From an uncultured Sulfitobacter sp. (lineage in GTDB: Bacteria; Pseudomonadota; Alphaproteobacteria; Rhodobacterales; Rhodobacteraceae), in the NCBI GenBank assembly GCA_947502265.1, contig CANMZB010000015.1, forward strand, positions 1-64,000: DNA of 64,000 bases, read 5' to 3'. Positions 9,671-17,689 of the stretch are shown in pieces. Every line of letters begins with the position of its first letter. The first letter of the stretch is position 1. The translations under genes were made by a program, and so were the position numbers. A model generated the notes under the pieces. That model was given only the letters and a program-made list of their open reading frames with translations. It was not told the origin of the DNA and did not search any database.

Positions 9671-10009
9671 TCAAGCCAGCTTTGCCGCCAGATAGGTCCG
9701 CACGCTGTCGAGGTCGAGATCGGCAATGCTCAGGCGCTGCGCCTCCGGCTGGAGCATCCGCAGCACAAATAATTCGCCCGCCTCCGGGAATTGCGCAAAG
9801 CGTTCGTGCGCAATGTCGACACCCGCCGCCCCCGCGACGCGCAGCCCGTCAAGATGCGCGTCAATCCGTTCGACCAGCCGTTCAAGCCGCTCTGCGTCCA
9901 TGTCGGGGTTTTCGTCAGGGTTCAGCAGATGCCGGTCATAGATGTTCCACAGATGCGCCGCATCCTCGGCATGCTGGCGCACGATGTCTTTGAGGATCGG
10001 GGGCGCCAT
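9671..10009 (-). CDS. Short TIGR02270-like T6SS-associated protein (N-terminal part only)
   Basis: This 112-residue protein contains the start typical of TIGR02270 proteins: IVRQHAEDAAHLWNIYDRHL, then a segment like RVEAHLDGLRVAGAAG. Family members normally run on for several hundred residues of HEAT-like repeats; this one stops soon after the N-terminal module and only 44 bases remain before the neighbouring gene. It is either a truncated gene or a minimal version. The ATG overlaps the stop of the upstream DUF6484 gene by one base (TGATG), so translation is probably coupled. Function unknown; the family is found in VgrG/PAAR cargo clusters. Confidence 0.65.
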   Translation of the reverse strand: MAPPILKDIVRQHAEDAAHLWNIYDRHLLNPDENPDMDAERLERLVERIDAHLDGLRVAGAAGVDIAHERFAQFPEAGELFVLRMLQPEAQRLSIADLDLDSVRTYLAAKLA

Positions 10010-10428
10010 CAGTTGAGGTTGACCGATCCGCCGCGAATATGGTTCGAGCCTGACGCGTGGCTAACCAGATGCGTTCCACGGATGGTGATATGGCCGTCCT
10101 TTTCCATGATGATGGCGGATTTTCCGACACGCAGCTCGATCCGCTCGTTTGCGGTGATCCGCACACTTTCGCCGTCGCGCACAACGTGGGGGCGGTCGCT
10201 CCGCACAGGCTCGATAATGCGCCCGATGATCAACGGGCGGGTCCGCGCGCCATCTTCAAAAAGCAGCGCCACTTCACAGCCCGCATCATCTGCGCAGAGC
10301 GCGCAAAGGCTGCGCGCTGGCACGGCCTGATCCTTGGGGTTGGCGGGGAAAACCACCAGCGGTGCGTCATCCTGAAAGCCCAGAAAAAGGCCGATCATCA
10401 CGCCGTCTACCTGTCTTGTGGTATCCAT
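10009..10428 (-). CDS. DUF6484/DUF3540-like T6SS accessory protein
   Basis: About 139 residues from ATG 10428, preceded by GGAG with six bases of spacing; a second ATG (10431) directly adjoins it. The N-terminal half holds the I-G-x-F-x-G segment, a central part with two Cys-x-x-Cys-like cysteines, and IIGRII. The C-terminal half has the alternating strand pattern RIELRVGKSAIIMEKDGHI and ends in SNHIRGGSVNLN, like the tail of VgrG and DUF3540 proteins. Such proteins accompany DUF2169 and TIGR02270 genes in effector-loading modules. It probably contributes to the VgrG/PAAR tip or its assembly; this is inference. Confidence 0.68.
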   Translation of the reverse strand: MDTTRQVDGVMIGLFLGFQDDAPLVVFPANPKDQAVPARSLCALCADDAGCEVALLFEDGARTRPLIIGRIIEPVRSDRPHVVRDGESVRITANERIELRVGKSAIIMEKDGHITIRGTHLVSHASGSNHIRGGSVNLN

Positions 10429-10580
10429 CATGCTCTCCGGAAATATCATCAAATAATGGGCATAGTATCTCACGCGTGGGCCGATTCACCAAGGAGACGT
10501 TTGCACGACCTTGCAGAAAGTTGCGCGAAACAGGGCAGAATCGTTGTAACATACGGATATTCATTTCGAGAGGTCACCCA
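10429..10580. promoter_or_regulatory. Divergent promoter region
   Basis: This 152-bp region is shared by the - strand DUF6484 gene and the + strand operon that starts at 10581. It is less GC-rich than its surroundings. The downstream gene has a good ribosome site (GAGAGG at 10568-10573). Promoter boxes were not identified. Confidence 0.4.
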
Positions 10581-10997
10581 TTGATACGCTTCATTTTTAT
10601 CCTCGCCATCTTCGTCACAAATGCAGGTCCCGCTTCGGCGCAAACGGGCGGATTGACGGTGGAACTCAACAAATTCGAGCAGGGTGAAGGGTCTGCCTGC
10701 CGCGCGTTTTTCCTTTTTCACAACGATCTGGGCCGCACGTTGGAGGCGTTCGAGATGTCGTTTGCGATCCTTGACGGGCAGGGCGTGATTGACCAGTTGC
10801 TGACGGTCGATGCGGCCCCCGTGCCGGTTGCGCGCACGACGCTGAAACTGTTCGAATTTCCCGACATTGCCTGCGACGGGATTTCCGAAATCCTGTTGCA
10901 TGACATTGCCGCCTGTCGCCCGCAGAACGGCGAGGAGATGAATTGTTTCGATGTCCTGACCCTGCAAAGCAAAACCCAAGCAAAGCTGGTCAAATGA
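10581..10997 (+). CDS. Secreted small protein heading the Exb-like operon, function unknown
   Basis: The 138-residue protein starts at TTG 10581. This start is chosen because GAGAGG lies 7 bases upstream and because it begins a clean signal peptide (IRFIFILAIFVTNAGPASA, cleavage near A-S-A/Q-T). The mature part has three or four cysteines and a likely beta-sandwich: strands around ACRAFFLFHNDLG, FEMSFAILDGQGV and FPDIACDGISEILLHDI. I do not recognise a named family. The stop overlaps the ExbB-like ATG (ATGA), so it is translated with the proton-channel genes and probably works with them in the periplasm. Confidence 0.72.
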   Translation: MIRFIFILAIFVTNAGPASAQTGGLTVELNKFEQGEGSACRAFFLFHNDLGRTLEAFEMSFAILDGQGVIDQLLTVDAAPVPVARTTLKLFEFPDIACDGISEILLHDIAACRPQNGEEMNCFDVLTLQSKTQAKLVK

Positions 10998-11614
10998 GCG
11001 GGACATTCTCTGATTTTGGCGCGGCGGGTCCGCTTCTGGTTTTGCTGACGGTTCTGTCGGTCCTGTCGGTTGCGGTGTTTCTTGCACGCGTGGTCACATT
11101 GCGCGGCGTTACGGCGGGGCGGGATGTGCGGGCGCGCTGGCTGGATGCGGTGGAAACAGGCACGATCATAGCGCCCGACGGGCCGCGCGCGCCCGCCGAC
11201 AGGATCGCGGCGCGCGCAGCAACACTTATCGCGCGCGGTGCGGCCCCTGCGGCCCTGTCTGCGGATCTGGCGCAGATGGGTAACGCCGAGGTCGCCGCGA
11301 TGGGGCGCGGCATCCGCCTGCTTGAGCTGATCGGGATGATTGCGCCGCTGCTCGGCCTGCTGGGAACGGTTTTGGGCATGATTCAGTCGTTTCGCTCGCT
11401 GGAGCTGGCGCAGGGCGCGGCCAATGCGTCAATCCTTGCGGGGGGGATTTGGCAGGCGCTTTTGACCACGGCGGCGGGCCTGATTGTGGCGATCCCTGCG
11501 GTCGTGGGGGCGGCGATCCTGCAAGCGCGGGTAGAAACCGGCACACGCGAGATGGAGCGGGTTATCGGCCGCACAACGCTGGCGCAAGAGCTGCGCCACA
11601 AGGATGCCGCGTGA
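10994..11614 (+). CDS. MotA/TolQ/ExbB-type proton channel protein
   Basis: The 206-residue inner-membrane protein starts at the ATG overlapping the previous stop. It has one N-terminal membrane helix (~12-32), a cytoplasmic loop rich in Ala/Arg, and two C-terminal helices (around IGMIAPLLGLLGTVLGMIQSF and GIWQALLTTAAGLIVAIPAVV). These carry the ExbB/TolQ signature G-L-L-G-T-V-x-G-M-I and T-T-A-A-G-L-I-V-A-I-P. Such proteins form a pentamer around an ExbD dimer and convert proton-motive force into movement. Two ExbD-like genes and a TonB-like gene follow with overlapping ends. The location inside a T6SS cluster is unusual. Confidence 0.88.
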   Translation: MSGTFSDFGAAGPLLVLLTVLSVLSVAVFLARVVTLRGVTAGRDVRARWLDAVETGTIIAPDGPRAPADRIAARAATLIARGAAPAALSADLAQMGNAEVAAMGRGIRLLELIGMIAPLLGLLGTVLGMIQSFRSLELAQGAANASILAGGIWQALLTTAAGLIVAIPAVVGAAILQARVETGTREMERVIGRTTLAQELRHKDAA

Positions 11615-12009
11615 TGCTGGTGCGCAGGGCAGGGGCGGGTCGCCGGATCACATTGGTGCCGCTGATTGATGTGCTGTTCATCCTGCTGGTCTATTTTATG
11701 GTCACCTCCGTCTATCGCGACCTCGACATGATCCCCGTGGTGCGTGCGCAAGATCAAAGCAGCGGTGGGGCGCAGGTTTCGGGCGGCGACACTGTTTTGT
11801 TCCGGATCACGGCAAACGGAGACGTCACCCTGCGCGGAACGCCCCTTGACCCAGCCGCGCTGGAGACGGCTTTGGCGCAGGCGTCAGGACGGGTGTTGAT
11901 CCTGCCCTCGGGGGCCGCCCCGCTTTGGGCGCTGACTAAAGTGCTCGATGCCGTCAGCGTTGCAGGCATCGCGGACGCGCGGCTTGTCCGGTTGGAGGCG
12001 TTGCCGTGA
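11614..12009 (+). CDS. ExbD/TolR-family protein (first copy)
   Basis: The 131-residue protein uses the ATG that overlaps the ExbB-like stop (TGATG). It has a short basic N-terminus, then a single membrane helix LIDVLFILLVYFMV that contains the critical ExbD aspartate in the usual P-L-I-D-V-x-F-I-L-L pattern. A periplasmic domain follows (~40-131). It partners the ExbB-like protein as the proton-conducting rod. The second ExbD-like gene next door has a different periplasmic part, so the motor may contain a heterodimer. Confidence 0.86.
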   Translation: MLVRRAGAGRRITLVPLIDVLFILLVYFMVTSVYRDLDMIPVVRAQDQSSGGAQVSGGDTVLFRITANGDVTLRGTPLDPAALETALAQASGRVLILPSGAAPLWALTKVLDAVSVAGIADARLVRLEALP

Positions 12010-12410
12010 GGCTTGAGCGTGTCGATCATCGCCCCGCATCCGAACCGGTCATTGCGTTGATTGATGTGGTGTTCTTTTTATTGGTGTTTTTCATGCTGGT
12101 GGCGCGGCTGGATGCCACTGCGCCTTTTGACGTTGTGCCGCCCGCCGCCGTGAGCGGACGGAATTTACCGGCCGGGGGTGTGACCCTGTCAATCGCAAAA
12201 GACGGTGCATTGGCGGTCAACGGACAGGAGGTTGCGCCGGAGGACTGGCTACAAGCGGTGCGCACGGCACAGACGCGGGACGGCGCGGTGCGTATCGGGA
12301 TCAACGCCCACCGCGATGTGGCGCTGCGCCATGTCCTGCCGCTTGTCGATGCGTTGGAGGCGGCAGCATTGGGGGAGGTCGTTCTGGTCGTGACGCCGCC
12401 CGCTCCATGA
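12006..12410 (+). CDS. ExbD/TolR-family protein (second copy)
   Basis: The 134-residue protein starts at GTG 12006, overlapping the previous stop by four bases. It has the ExbD membrane segment IALIDVVFFLLVFFMLVARL with the conserved Asp, and a TolR-like periplasmic domain (VTLSIAKDGALAVNGQEV..., INAHRDVALRHVLPLVDAL). This second copy looks closer to classical ExbD than the first. Paired exbD genes occur in some TonB systems. It overlaps the TonB-like gene by four bases. Confidence 0.86.
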   Translation: MRLERVDHRPASEPVIALIDVVFFLLVFFMLVARLDATAPFDVVPPAAVSGRNLPAGGVTLSIAKDGALAVNGQEVAPEDWLQAVRTAQTRDGAVRIGINAHRDVALRHVLPLVDALEAAALGEVVLVVTPPAP

Positions 12411-13828
12411 TGCGCGCCGGGGCGCTGGCATTGGCGGGATCGGTGGTGTTGCATCTGACGGTGGCAGCGGTGGTTTTGCCGGCCCTTGCGGCGCGCCCGC
12501 CGATGCAGCAGATGACGCCGCAAAGCCGCCTCGTCCTTGGTTCGGTACAGGTCAGGCGCAGCCATGCCGAAGCGAAAACGCCCGCAGCCAATGCCGCCGG
12601 CCGGATGCAAACCGCAGGTGCGCGGATCGGCGGCGGCGGTGTGGCGCGTATCCGTGCGCCCGCACAGGCGGTGACGGGGACGCGACGCGCGGCCAGGGTT
12701 GCGGAGGGGGCAACACTAGCGGCATTGGTACCAGACAGCGCCGCAATGATCCCTGTGGTGACGGTCGCGGCCCCACTCGCAGCCGCCGCGCCAACCCCGA
12801 CTGTTACCCAATCGCTCATGCCCGATACAGTCGCAGCGGATGTCCTTGCGACCAAGCCCGAGAGCCTGACGCCCGTGGTGACAGTCGCGCCGCCATTGCC
12901 AGCCGTTGCGCCCGCGAGCGCGCGGCCAAATGCGCTTAACCCGGATGCAATGCGCACAAACGCCACGGTGCCCCCTGCATCCAAAGCCAAAATCCTAACG
13001 CCAGCCGCCCCCGTTATCCGTGCGGGGTTGGCATGGAGTGGGTCGCAAAACGTGGCGCTGGATGCCCGGAGCGTGGCAACGCTGACCGCCTTTTTGCAAC
13101 CGGGCGGAATTGACGGCCAACAGGTGCGCGACCGGATAGCGGGTATCATGGCTGCACCGCCTTGTTCGCGTATCCACACCGTTTTTGATCCGGCAACCGG
13201 CGGGTTGGACCTGCGCGGTCATGTCCCCGATGCCGCCTCACGCGCGCCCTTGCTGGCGGCCTTGCGGGCGCAGATTGGCAGCGGTCTCGCGCTGCGCGAC
13301 ATGCTGCGGATTTTGCCGGAGCCGCAATGTGGATTGCTTGACGGCATCGCGGCGCTTGGATTGCCCCAATCCGAGGAACAGCTGACCGACAGCGATCTGG
13401 TGGGCGAGAATGCACAGGTGCGCGAATATGCGTTCTTAGAAGGCGACCGGTTGACCATTGATCTGATTGCGCCCGATTATCCGGCCTATGTCTATGTCGA
13501 TTACTTTGATGCGGCGGGGCAGGTGATTCATTTGCGTCCCAACACGCAATCACCGCTGGAGCGGATGGCGCCGGACGCGGTGTTTTCAATCGGGCGCGGG
13601 GATGATGTGAACCTGCGCATCGCGCCGCCCTTCGGGCAGGACATTGCCGTTGCATTTACCGCCAGCGTGCCGCTGTATGATGGCTTGCGCCCGTTGGTTG
13701 AACCGGCCGCTCCGTATCTTGAAACATTGCGCGGGCTGATTGCACAACAGCGGATGGCGCATCCGGATTTTCGGGGCGAATGGGTCTATCTGTTCGTTGC
13801 CACACGGCAAGGCGAGCCGGTCGAATGA
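12407..13828 (+). CDS. TonB-like membrane protein with BON-like and DUF4384-like periplasmic domains
   Basis: This 473-residue protein is built like an energy transducer: an N-terminal membrane helix (8-27), a long Pro/Ala/Val-rich spacer (~50-205) with the repeated phrase PVVTVAxPLxAxAP at 116 and 156, then folded periplasmic domains. Instead of a TonB C-terminal domain it has a BON-like unit (GLDLRGHVPDAASRAPLLAAL, ~266-286) between Cys253 and Cys308. A DUF4384-like domain follows (~345-425) with YVDYFDAAGQVIHLRPN. The same arrangement ends the kinase at 3592-5685. It is the last gene of the five-gene Exb operon. Likely role: coupling proton-motive force to something in the cell wall or outer membrane; the partner is unknown. 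Confidence 0.78.
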   Translation: MMRAGALALAGSVVLHLTVAAVVLPALAARPPMQQMTPQSRLVLGSVQVRRSHAEAKTPAANAAGRMQTAGARIGGGGVARIRAPAQAVTGTRRAARVAEGATLAALVPDSAAMIPVVTVAAPLAAAAPTPTVTQSLMPDTVAADVLATKPESLTPVVTVAPPLPAVAPASARPNALNPDAMRTNATVPPASKAKILTPAAPVIRAGLAWSGSQNVALDARSVATLTAFLQPGGIDGQQVRDRIAGIMAAPPCSRIHTVFDPATGGLDLRGHVPDAASRAPLLAALRAQIGSGLALRDMLRILPEPQCGLLDGIAALGLPQSEEQLTDSDLVGENAQVREYAFLEGDRLTIDLIAPDYPAYVYVDYFDAAGQVIHLRPNTQSPLERMAPDAVFSIGRGDDVNLRIAPPFGQDIAVAFTASVPLYDGLRPLVEPAAPYLETLRGLIAQQRMAHPDFRGEWVYLFVATRQGEPVE

Positions 13829-13945
13829 AAGTCGCAAGCATATAATCAATGCGGGTACCGGATTGCTCTTATGCGCGTCAGAGTTGCCAGAATCACAAAC
13901 TCGTGCAAGACTTCAATCACTTTATATATTTTGAAAGCTTGAGGC
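13829..13945 (+). promoter_or_regulatory. Probable promoter region of the main T6SS operon
   Basis: This 117-bp gap is AT-rich for this genome and precedes the long tssA-to-tagF gene run. A TATATATTTT stretch about 20 bases before the tssA start could contain a -10 element, but I see no matching -35 box that I would defend. Transcription may also continue from the Exb operon. Confidence 0.4.
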
Positions 13946-15064
13946 ATGGATTTTGAACGCCTCCTTGCGCCTATTGAGGGTGATAACCCGTCTGGTGTCG
14001 AATTGCGGCACGACCTGCGGTTTCACGATCTCGCGCGACTGACCGAACCCGCCGCGCGGGAATTCCGGGCGAACGAGGACGGAACGCTTGGAGATGCGGC
14101 GCCTGACGTGGACTGGCACCGGATCATTGGCGACGGCGAAGAGTTGGCCGATAATGGTCGCGATCTTCGGTTGCTCGTTCTGATGAGCCGCGCGCGGTAT
14201 AATGTGGACGGATTTGCGGGGCTGGGAGAGGCTCTTGGCTTTCTCGCGCAGACCGTCACACAGTATTGGGACAGCCTGCACCCCGCGTTGCGCGAGCGCG
14301 ACGACCCGCAGGTGGCGGCCCTTCCCCGGCTGAACGCACTGCGCCAGCTTGAGAATGACGCAAACGGTTTGCTGGGCGATATCCGTTTTGGCGTGGTTTT
14401 GAACCCGCGTGGCATCGGTCCGGTCACCGGCGACGATTTGGTCGCGGCAAGCCTGAGCGATTTCGAAATGCTGACACGCGCGGCGTCGGGGCTGAGCCAA
14501 GGGGAGAAGGATGCGCTTGTCTCGGCGCATGGGCAGCGGAGCAATCGGGTCAAGGCCGCAACCCGCGGCATGGCCGCCGAGGACGGCGAGGGTATGACCG
14601 CGCTGATCGACGGTATCACCGCCTGCGAAGCCGGGCTGACCGCGTTGGGCGCTGCGGTTACGGGGGCCGGAAATTTCGGGGACGGGCCGGGTTTGCAGAT
14701 GCCTGAGCTGATGGAAATACTGGCGCTCGGGCGCAAAACGCTGGAGGCGGCGGTGGGCGCCACCGTTGCGGACGCGCCTGTGGCGACAGACACTCCGGCG
14801 GCGGTCCCTGCAACGGCTGCGGCGCAGGCCACAGCCCCTTCGCCCCCCGGCGCGATCAATTCGCGCGCCGATGTAGAAACAAGTCTGGACCGGATCATCG
14901 CGTTTTACGAGCGGACCGAGCCGGGCAGCCCGATGCCCCATCTTGCGCGGCGGATGCGGCGGATGGTGGCGATGGATTTCCTCGAATTGATGGAGGAGAT
15001 CGCGCCCTCGGGGCTGAAGGAATTCCGCAACGTGGCGGGGGTGGACGACTCGAAGAAGAAGTGA
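13946..15064 (+). CDS. tssA: TssA (ImpA-type), T6SS baseplate/tail assembly cap protein
   Basis: The 372-residue protein has the ImpA_N domain at its start: LLAPIEGDNPSGVELRHD, then WHRIIGDGEELADNGRDLRLLVL, then WDSLHPALRERDDPQ. A Pro/Ala-rich linker (~270-310) leads to a short C-terminal domain with SPMPHLARRMRRMVAMDFLELMEEI. TssA proteins prime sheath polymerisation and stay with the baseplate or the growing tail. Start ATG 13946 has GAGG six to nine bases upstream. tssB follows after 40 bases. Confidence 0.93.
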   Translation: MDFERLLAPIEGDNPSGVELRHDLRFHDLARLTEPAAREFRANEDGTLGDAAPDVDWHRIIGDGEELADNGRDLRLLVLMSRARYNVDGFAGLGEALGFLAQTVTQYWDSLHPALRERDDPQVAALPRLNALRQLENDANGLLGDIRFGVVLNPRGIGPVTGDDLVAASLSDFEMLTRAASGLSQGEKDALVSAHGQRSNRVKAATRGMAAEDGEGMTALIDGITACEAGLTALGAAVTGAGNFGDGPGLQMPELMEILALGRKTLEAAVGATVADAPVATDTPAAVPATAAAQATAPSPPGAINSRADVETSLDRIIAFYERTEPGSPMPHLARRMRRMVAMDFLELMEEIAPSGLKEFRNVAGVDDSKKK

Positions 15065-15104
15065 CGTGACAGGTTTTATTTAGAAACGACTGGAGGTTTT
15101 TTTC

Positions 15105-15641
15105 ATGAGTGACAGCAAGCAAAAAGTAATTGAACGCAATCGGGCCCCACGGGTGCAGATTGCTTATGACGTTGAACACTACGGCAGCCCCACAACCATC
15201 GAGCTGCCGTTTGTGATGGGTGTTATGGCCGATCTGGCGGGGGCGTCGGAAACGCGCGAGGCGAAAAAGCCGATCAACGACCGCGCCTTCGTAGAGACGG
15301 ACGCGGGCCGGTTCAGCAAATTCATGGAAGCGCTGAGCCCACGGGTAAAGGCGCGTGTGAAAAACACCATGCCTGCGGCTGACGGTGAAGAGAGCGACGA
15401 GGAGCTTTTTGTCGATCTGTCGTTCAAAAGCATGAGCGATTTTGCCCCTGACAAGGTGGCCGAACAGGTGCCGCAACTCAACGAACTGCTGAAGATGCGC
15501 AAGCAGCTCGAAGAGTTGCTGAGCTATATGGACGGCAAGGTGGATGCCGAAAAACGCATCGCGCAATTGCTGACAAACGAGCCGCTGCTGGCGCAGGCCG
15601 CTGAAAAGGCGATGGCTGCAACCAAAGACGAGGAGAGCTGA
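15105..15641 (+). CDS. tssB: TssB, small subunit of the T6SS contractile sheath
   Basis: The 178-residue protein has the family hallmarks RAPRVQIAYDVEHYG, ELPFVMGVMADLAG and FSKFMEALSPRVK, and a C-terminal part around QVPQLNELLKMRKQLEELL. It pairs with TssC to form the sheath whose contraction drives the Hcp tube outward. Length is usual. The start is preceded by a strong ribosome site (TGGAGG). tssC begins 2 bases after the stop. Confidence 0.96.
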   Translation: MSDSKQKVIERNRAPRVQIAYDVEHYGSPTTIELPFVMGVMADLAGASETREAKKPINDRAFVETDAGRFSKFMEALSPRVKARVKNTMPAADGEESDEELFVDLSFKSMSDFAPDKVAEQVPQLNELLKMRKQLEELLSYMDGKVDAEKRIAQLLTNEPLLAQAAEKAMAATKDEES

Positions 15642-15643
15642 GC

Positions 15644-17149
15644 ATGGCTGAAGAAAAACAAGAAGGTGCTGCCGCTGCCGAAGCAGAAGCCCTTGATCTG
15701 GGCGAATTCAGCGATTTGCTGGAGAAGGATTTCCGCGTCAAGGACAGCGAAGGCGAAAAGCTTCAGGCGCTGGTGGCCAATCTGGCGCTTGCCGCGAAAG
15801 AGCGCGCCGGCACCGCCGCGATTTCCGGCAATGCGGTGAAGTCGATCAAATCGCTGATTGCGGGTATCGACGGGATGCTGTCGACGCAGATGAACGAAAT
15901 CCTGCATGCCCCCGAGGTTCGCAAGATCGAAGGCAGCTGGCGCGGGTTGCATTACCTCGTGAACAATACCGAAACCGATCAAAAGCTGAAAATCCGGGTT
16001 CTGAACATCGCCAAGGACGATCTGGCCGATCATTTGGAAGATTACGAAGGGCAGATGTGGGACCAGTCGCCGGTCTTCAAGAAAATCTATTCCGATGAAT
16101 ATTCGATGTTCGGGGGTGAGCCGTTCGGCGCCATCGTGGGGGATTATGAATTCAGCCACAAACCCAAGGATGTCAGCCTGCTGCGCAACATTTCGGGCAT
16201 CTGCGCCTCGGCGCACGCCCCGTTCGTTGCCGCCGCCGCGCCACAGCTTTTCCGTATGGAAAGCTGGCAGGAACTGCCGAACCCGCAGGATCTGGAACAG
16301 ATTGTCTCCAGCCCCGATTACGCAAGCTGGCAAAGTCTGCGCGAAAGCGAAGACGCGCGCTATATCGGGCTGGCGATGCCACGGGTGCTGGGGCGTCTGC
16401 CTTATGGAGCCGAAACCGTGCCGGTCAAAGGCTTCGACTTCGAAGAGGAGCTTGATGGACAGCACGACCATTACGTCTGGATGAACGCGGCCTATGCGAT
16501 GGGCGTGAACATCAACCGCAGCCACAAGATTTCGGGCTGGGGGACGCAGATCCGCGGCGTGGAATCGGGCGGCACAGTGATGAACCTGCCGGTGCACACC
16601 TTCCCCACCGATGACGGCTCGACGGCAATGAAATGCCCGACCGAGATTGCGATCGATGACCGGCGCGAGGCCGAGCTTGCCAAGCTGGGCATGATGCCGA
16701 TCCTGCACCGCAAGAACACGGATGTGGCTGCTTTTATCGGGGCGCACAGCCTGCAAGACGACGAAACCCGCGCAGGCCGTCTGGTGGATCCGGACGCACA
16801 GGCCAACGAGCGGCTTTCGGCAAACCTGCCCTATCTCTTTCCCGTCAGCCGCTTTGCACATTATCTTAAAGCGATTGCGCGCGACAAGGTCGGCACGTTC
16901 AAAGAGCGGGCAGACATGCAGATATGGTTGAGCGAATGGATCAACCGCTACGTTCTGGCAAATCCTGCCATGGCCGATGACAAGGCCAAGGCGAAACGAC
17001 CGCTTGCAGCGGCTGAAGTGCAAGTGGACAGCGTCGAGGGCCGCCCTGGCTACTACAACGCACGATTTTTCCTTCGGCCACATTACCAGTTGGAAGGCAT
17101 CAACGCATCGCTGCGTCTCGTTTCGGAATTGCCTTCCGTCAAAACCTGA
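15644..17149 (+). CDS. tssC: TssC, large subunit of the T6SS contractile sheath
   Basis: The 501-residue protein carries typical blocks: SWRGLHYLVNNTETD, DQSPVFKKIYSDEYSMFGG, PFGAIVGDYEF, the LAMPRVLGRLPYG segment, and a C-terminal PGYYNARFFLRPHYQLEG. These match TssC/VipB. With TssB it forms the sheath, and it offers the ClpV recognition surface. Length is normal. The ribosome site lies inside the end of tssB, so translation is coupled. Confidence 0.97.
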   Translation: MAEEKQEGAAAAEAEALDLGEFSDLLEKDFRVKDSEGEKLQALVANLALAAKERAGTAAISGNAVKSIKSLIAGIDGMLSTQMNEILHAPEVRKIEGSWRGLHYLVNNTETDQKLKIRVLNIAKDDLADHLEDYEGQMWDQSPVFKKIYSDEYSMFGGEPFGAIVGDYEFSHKPKDVSLLRNISGICASAHAPFVAAAAPQLFRMESWQELPNPQDLEQIVSSPDYASWQSLRESEDARYIGLAMPRVLGRLPYGAETVPVKGFDFEEELDGQHDHYVWMNAAYAMGVNINRSHKISGWGTQIRGVESGGTVMNLPVHTFPTDDGSTAMKCPTEIAIDDRREAELAKLGMMPILHRKNTDVAAFIGAHSLQDDETRAGRLVDPDAQANERLSANLPYLFPVSRFAHYLKAIARDKVGTFKERADMQIWLSEWINRYVLANPAMADDKAKAKRPLAAAEVQVDSVEGRPGYYNARFFLRPHYQLEGINASLRLVSELPSVKT

Positions 17150-17179
17150 TTGTGAACCTTATAATATTGGAGAACTGAA

Positions 17180-17668
17180 ATGGCTTTTACAGGATACCTC
17201 AAGATTGGTGACATCAAGGGCGAATCCCAACGCGCGGATCACGAAGAAGAAATCGACATCCACGATATGCGATGGAACATCGAACAGGGATCGGCCGCAC
17301 AGGTCGGGAAGGGCCGCTCTCGTGCCCGTGCGCAAGTCAGCGCGCTTGAGCTGGGTAAATTCGCAGATGCGTCATCGGTCTATCTGGCGCTTGCCTGTAT
17401 GCAGGGCAAATCCTTTCCCGATATGGTTTTGTCGGTGCGTAAGGACTCCGGCGAGGCGCATCTGGATTATCTGATCATCACCATGGAGAATGTCACCATC
17501 TCGAAATACGAGGTGCTTGGCGTGGGTGAGCAAGAGGATGGTCAGATGATCGAAGAGGCCCTTGCCCTCGTGTTCGAAAACGTGACCTACAAATACACCG
17601 TACAAGAGGATGACCACTCCGCAGGTGGCGAGCACGAAATCACCTACGACATCGCGGCAGGCGTGTAA
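17180..17668 (+). CDS. hcp: Hcp (TssD), T6SS inner tube protein
   Basis: The 162-residue protein begins AFTGYLKIGDIKGESQ and contains DIHDMRWNIEQG, the pattern of Hcp family members. Hcp hexamers stack into the tube inside the sheath and carry small effectors. A good ribosome site (TTGGAG) precedes the ATG, and the 30-base gap after tssC leaves room for differential expression. No C-terminal toxin extension. Confidence 0.95.
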   Translation: MAFTGYLKIGDIKGESQRADHEEEIDIHDMRWNIEQGSAAQVGKGRSRARAQVSALELGKFADASSVYLALACMQGKSFPDMVLSVRKDSGEAHLDYLIITMENVTISKYEVLGVGEQEDGQMIEEALALVFENVTYKYTVQEDDHSAGGEHEITYDIAAGV

Positions 17669-17689
17669 CCGCTGGCGAGGTGATGCCAG

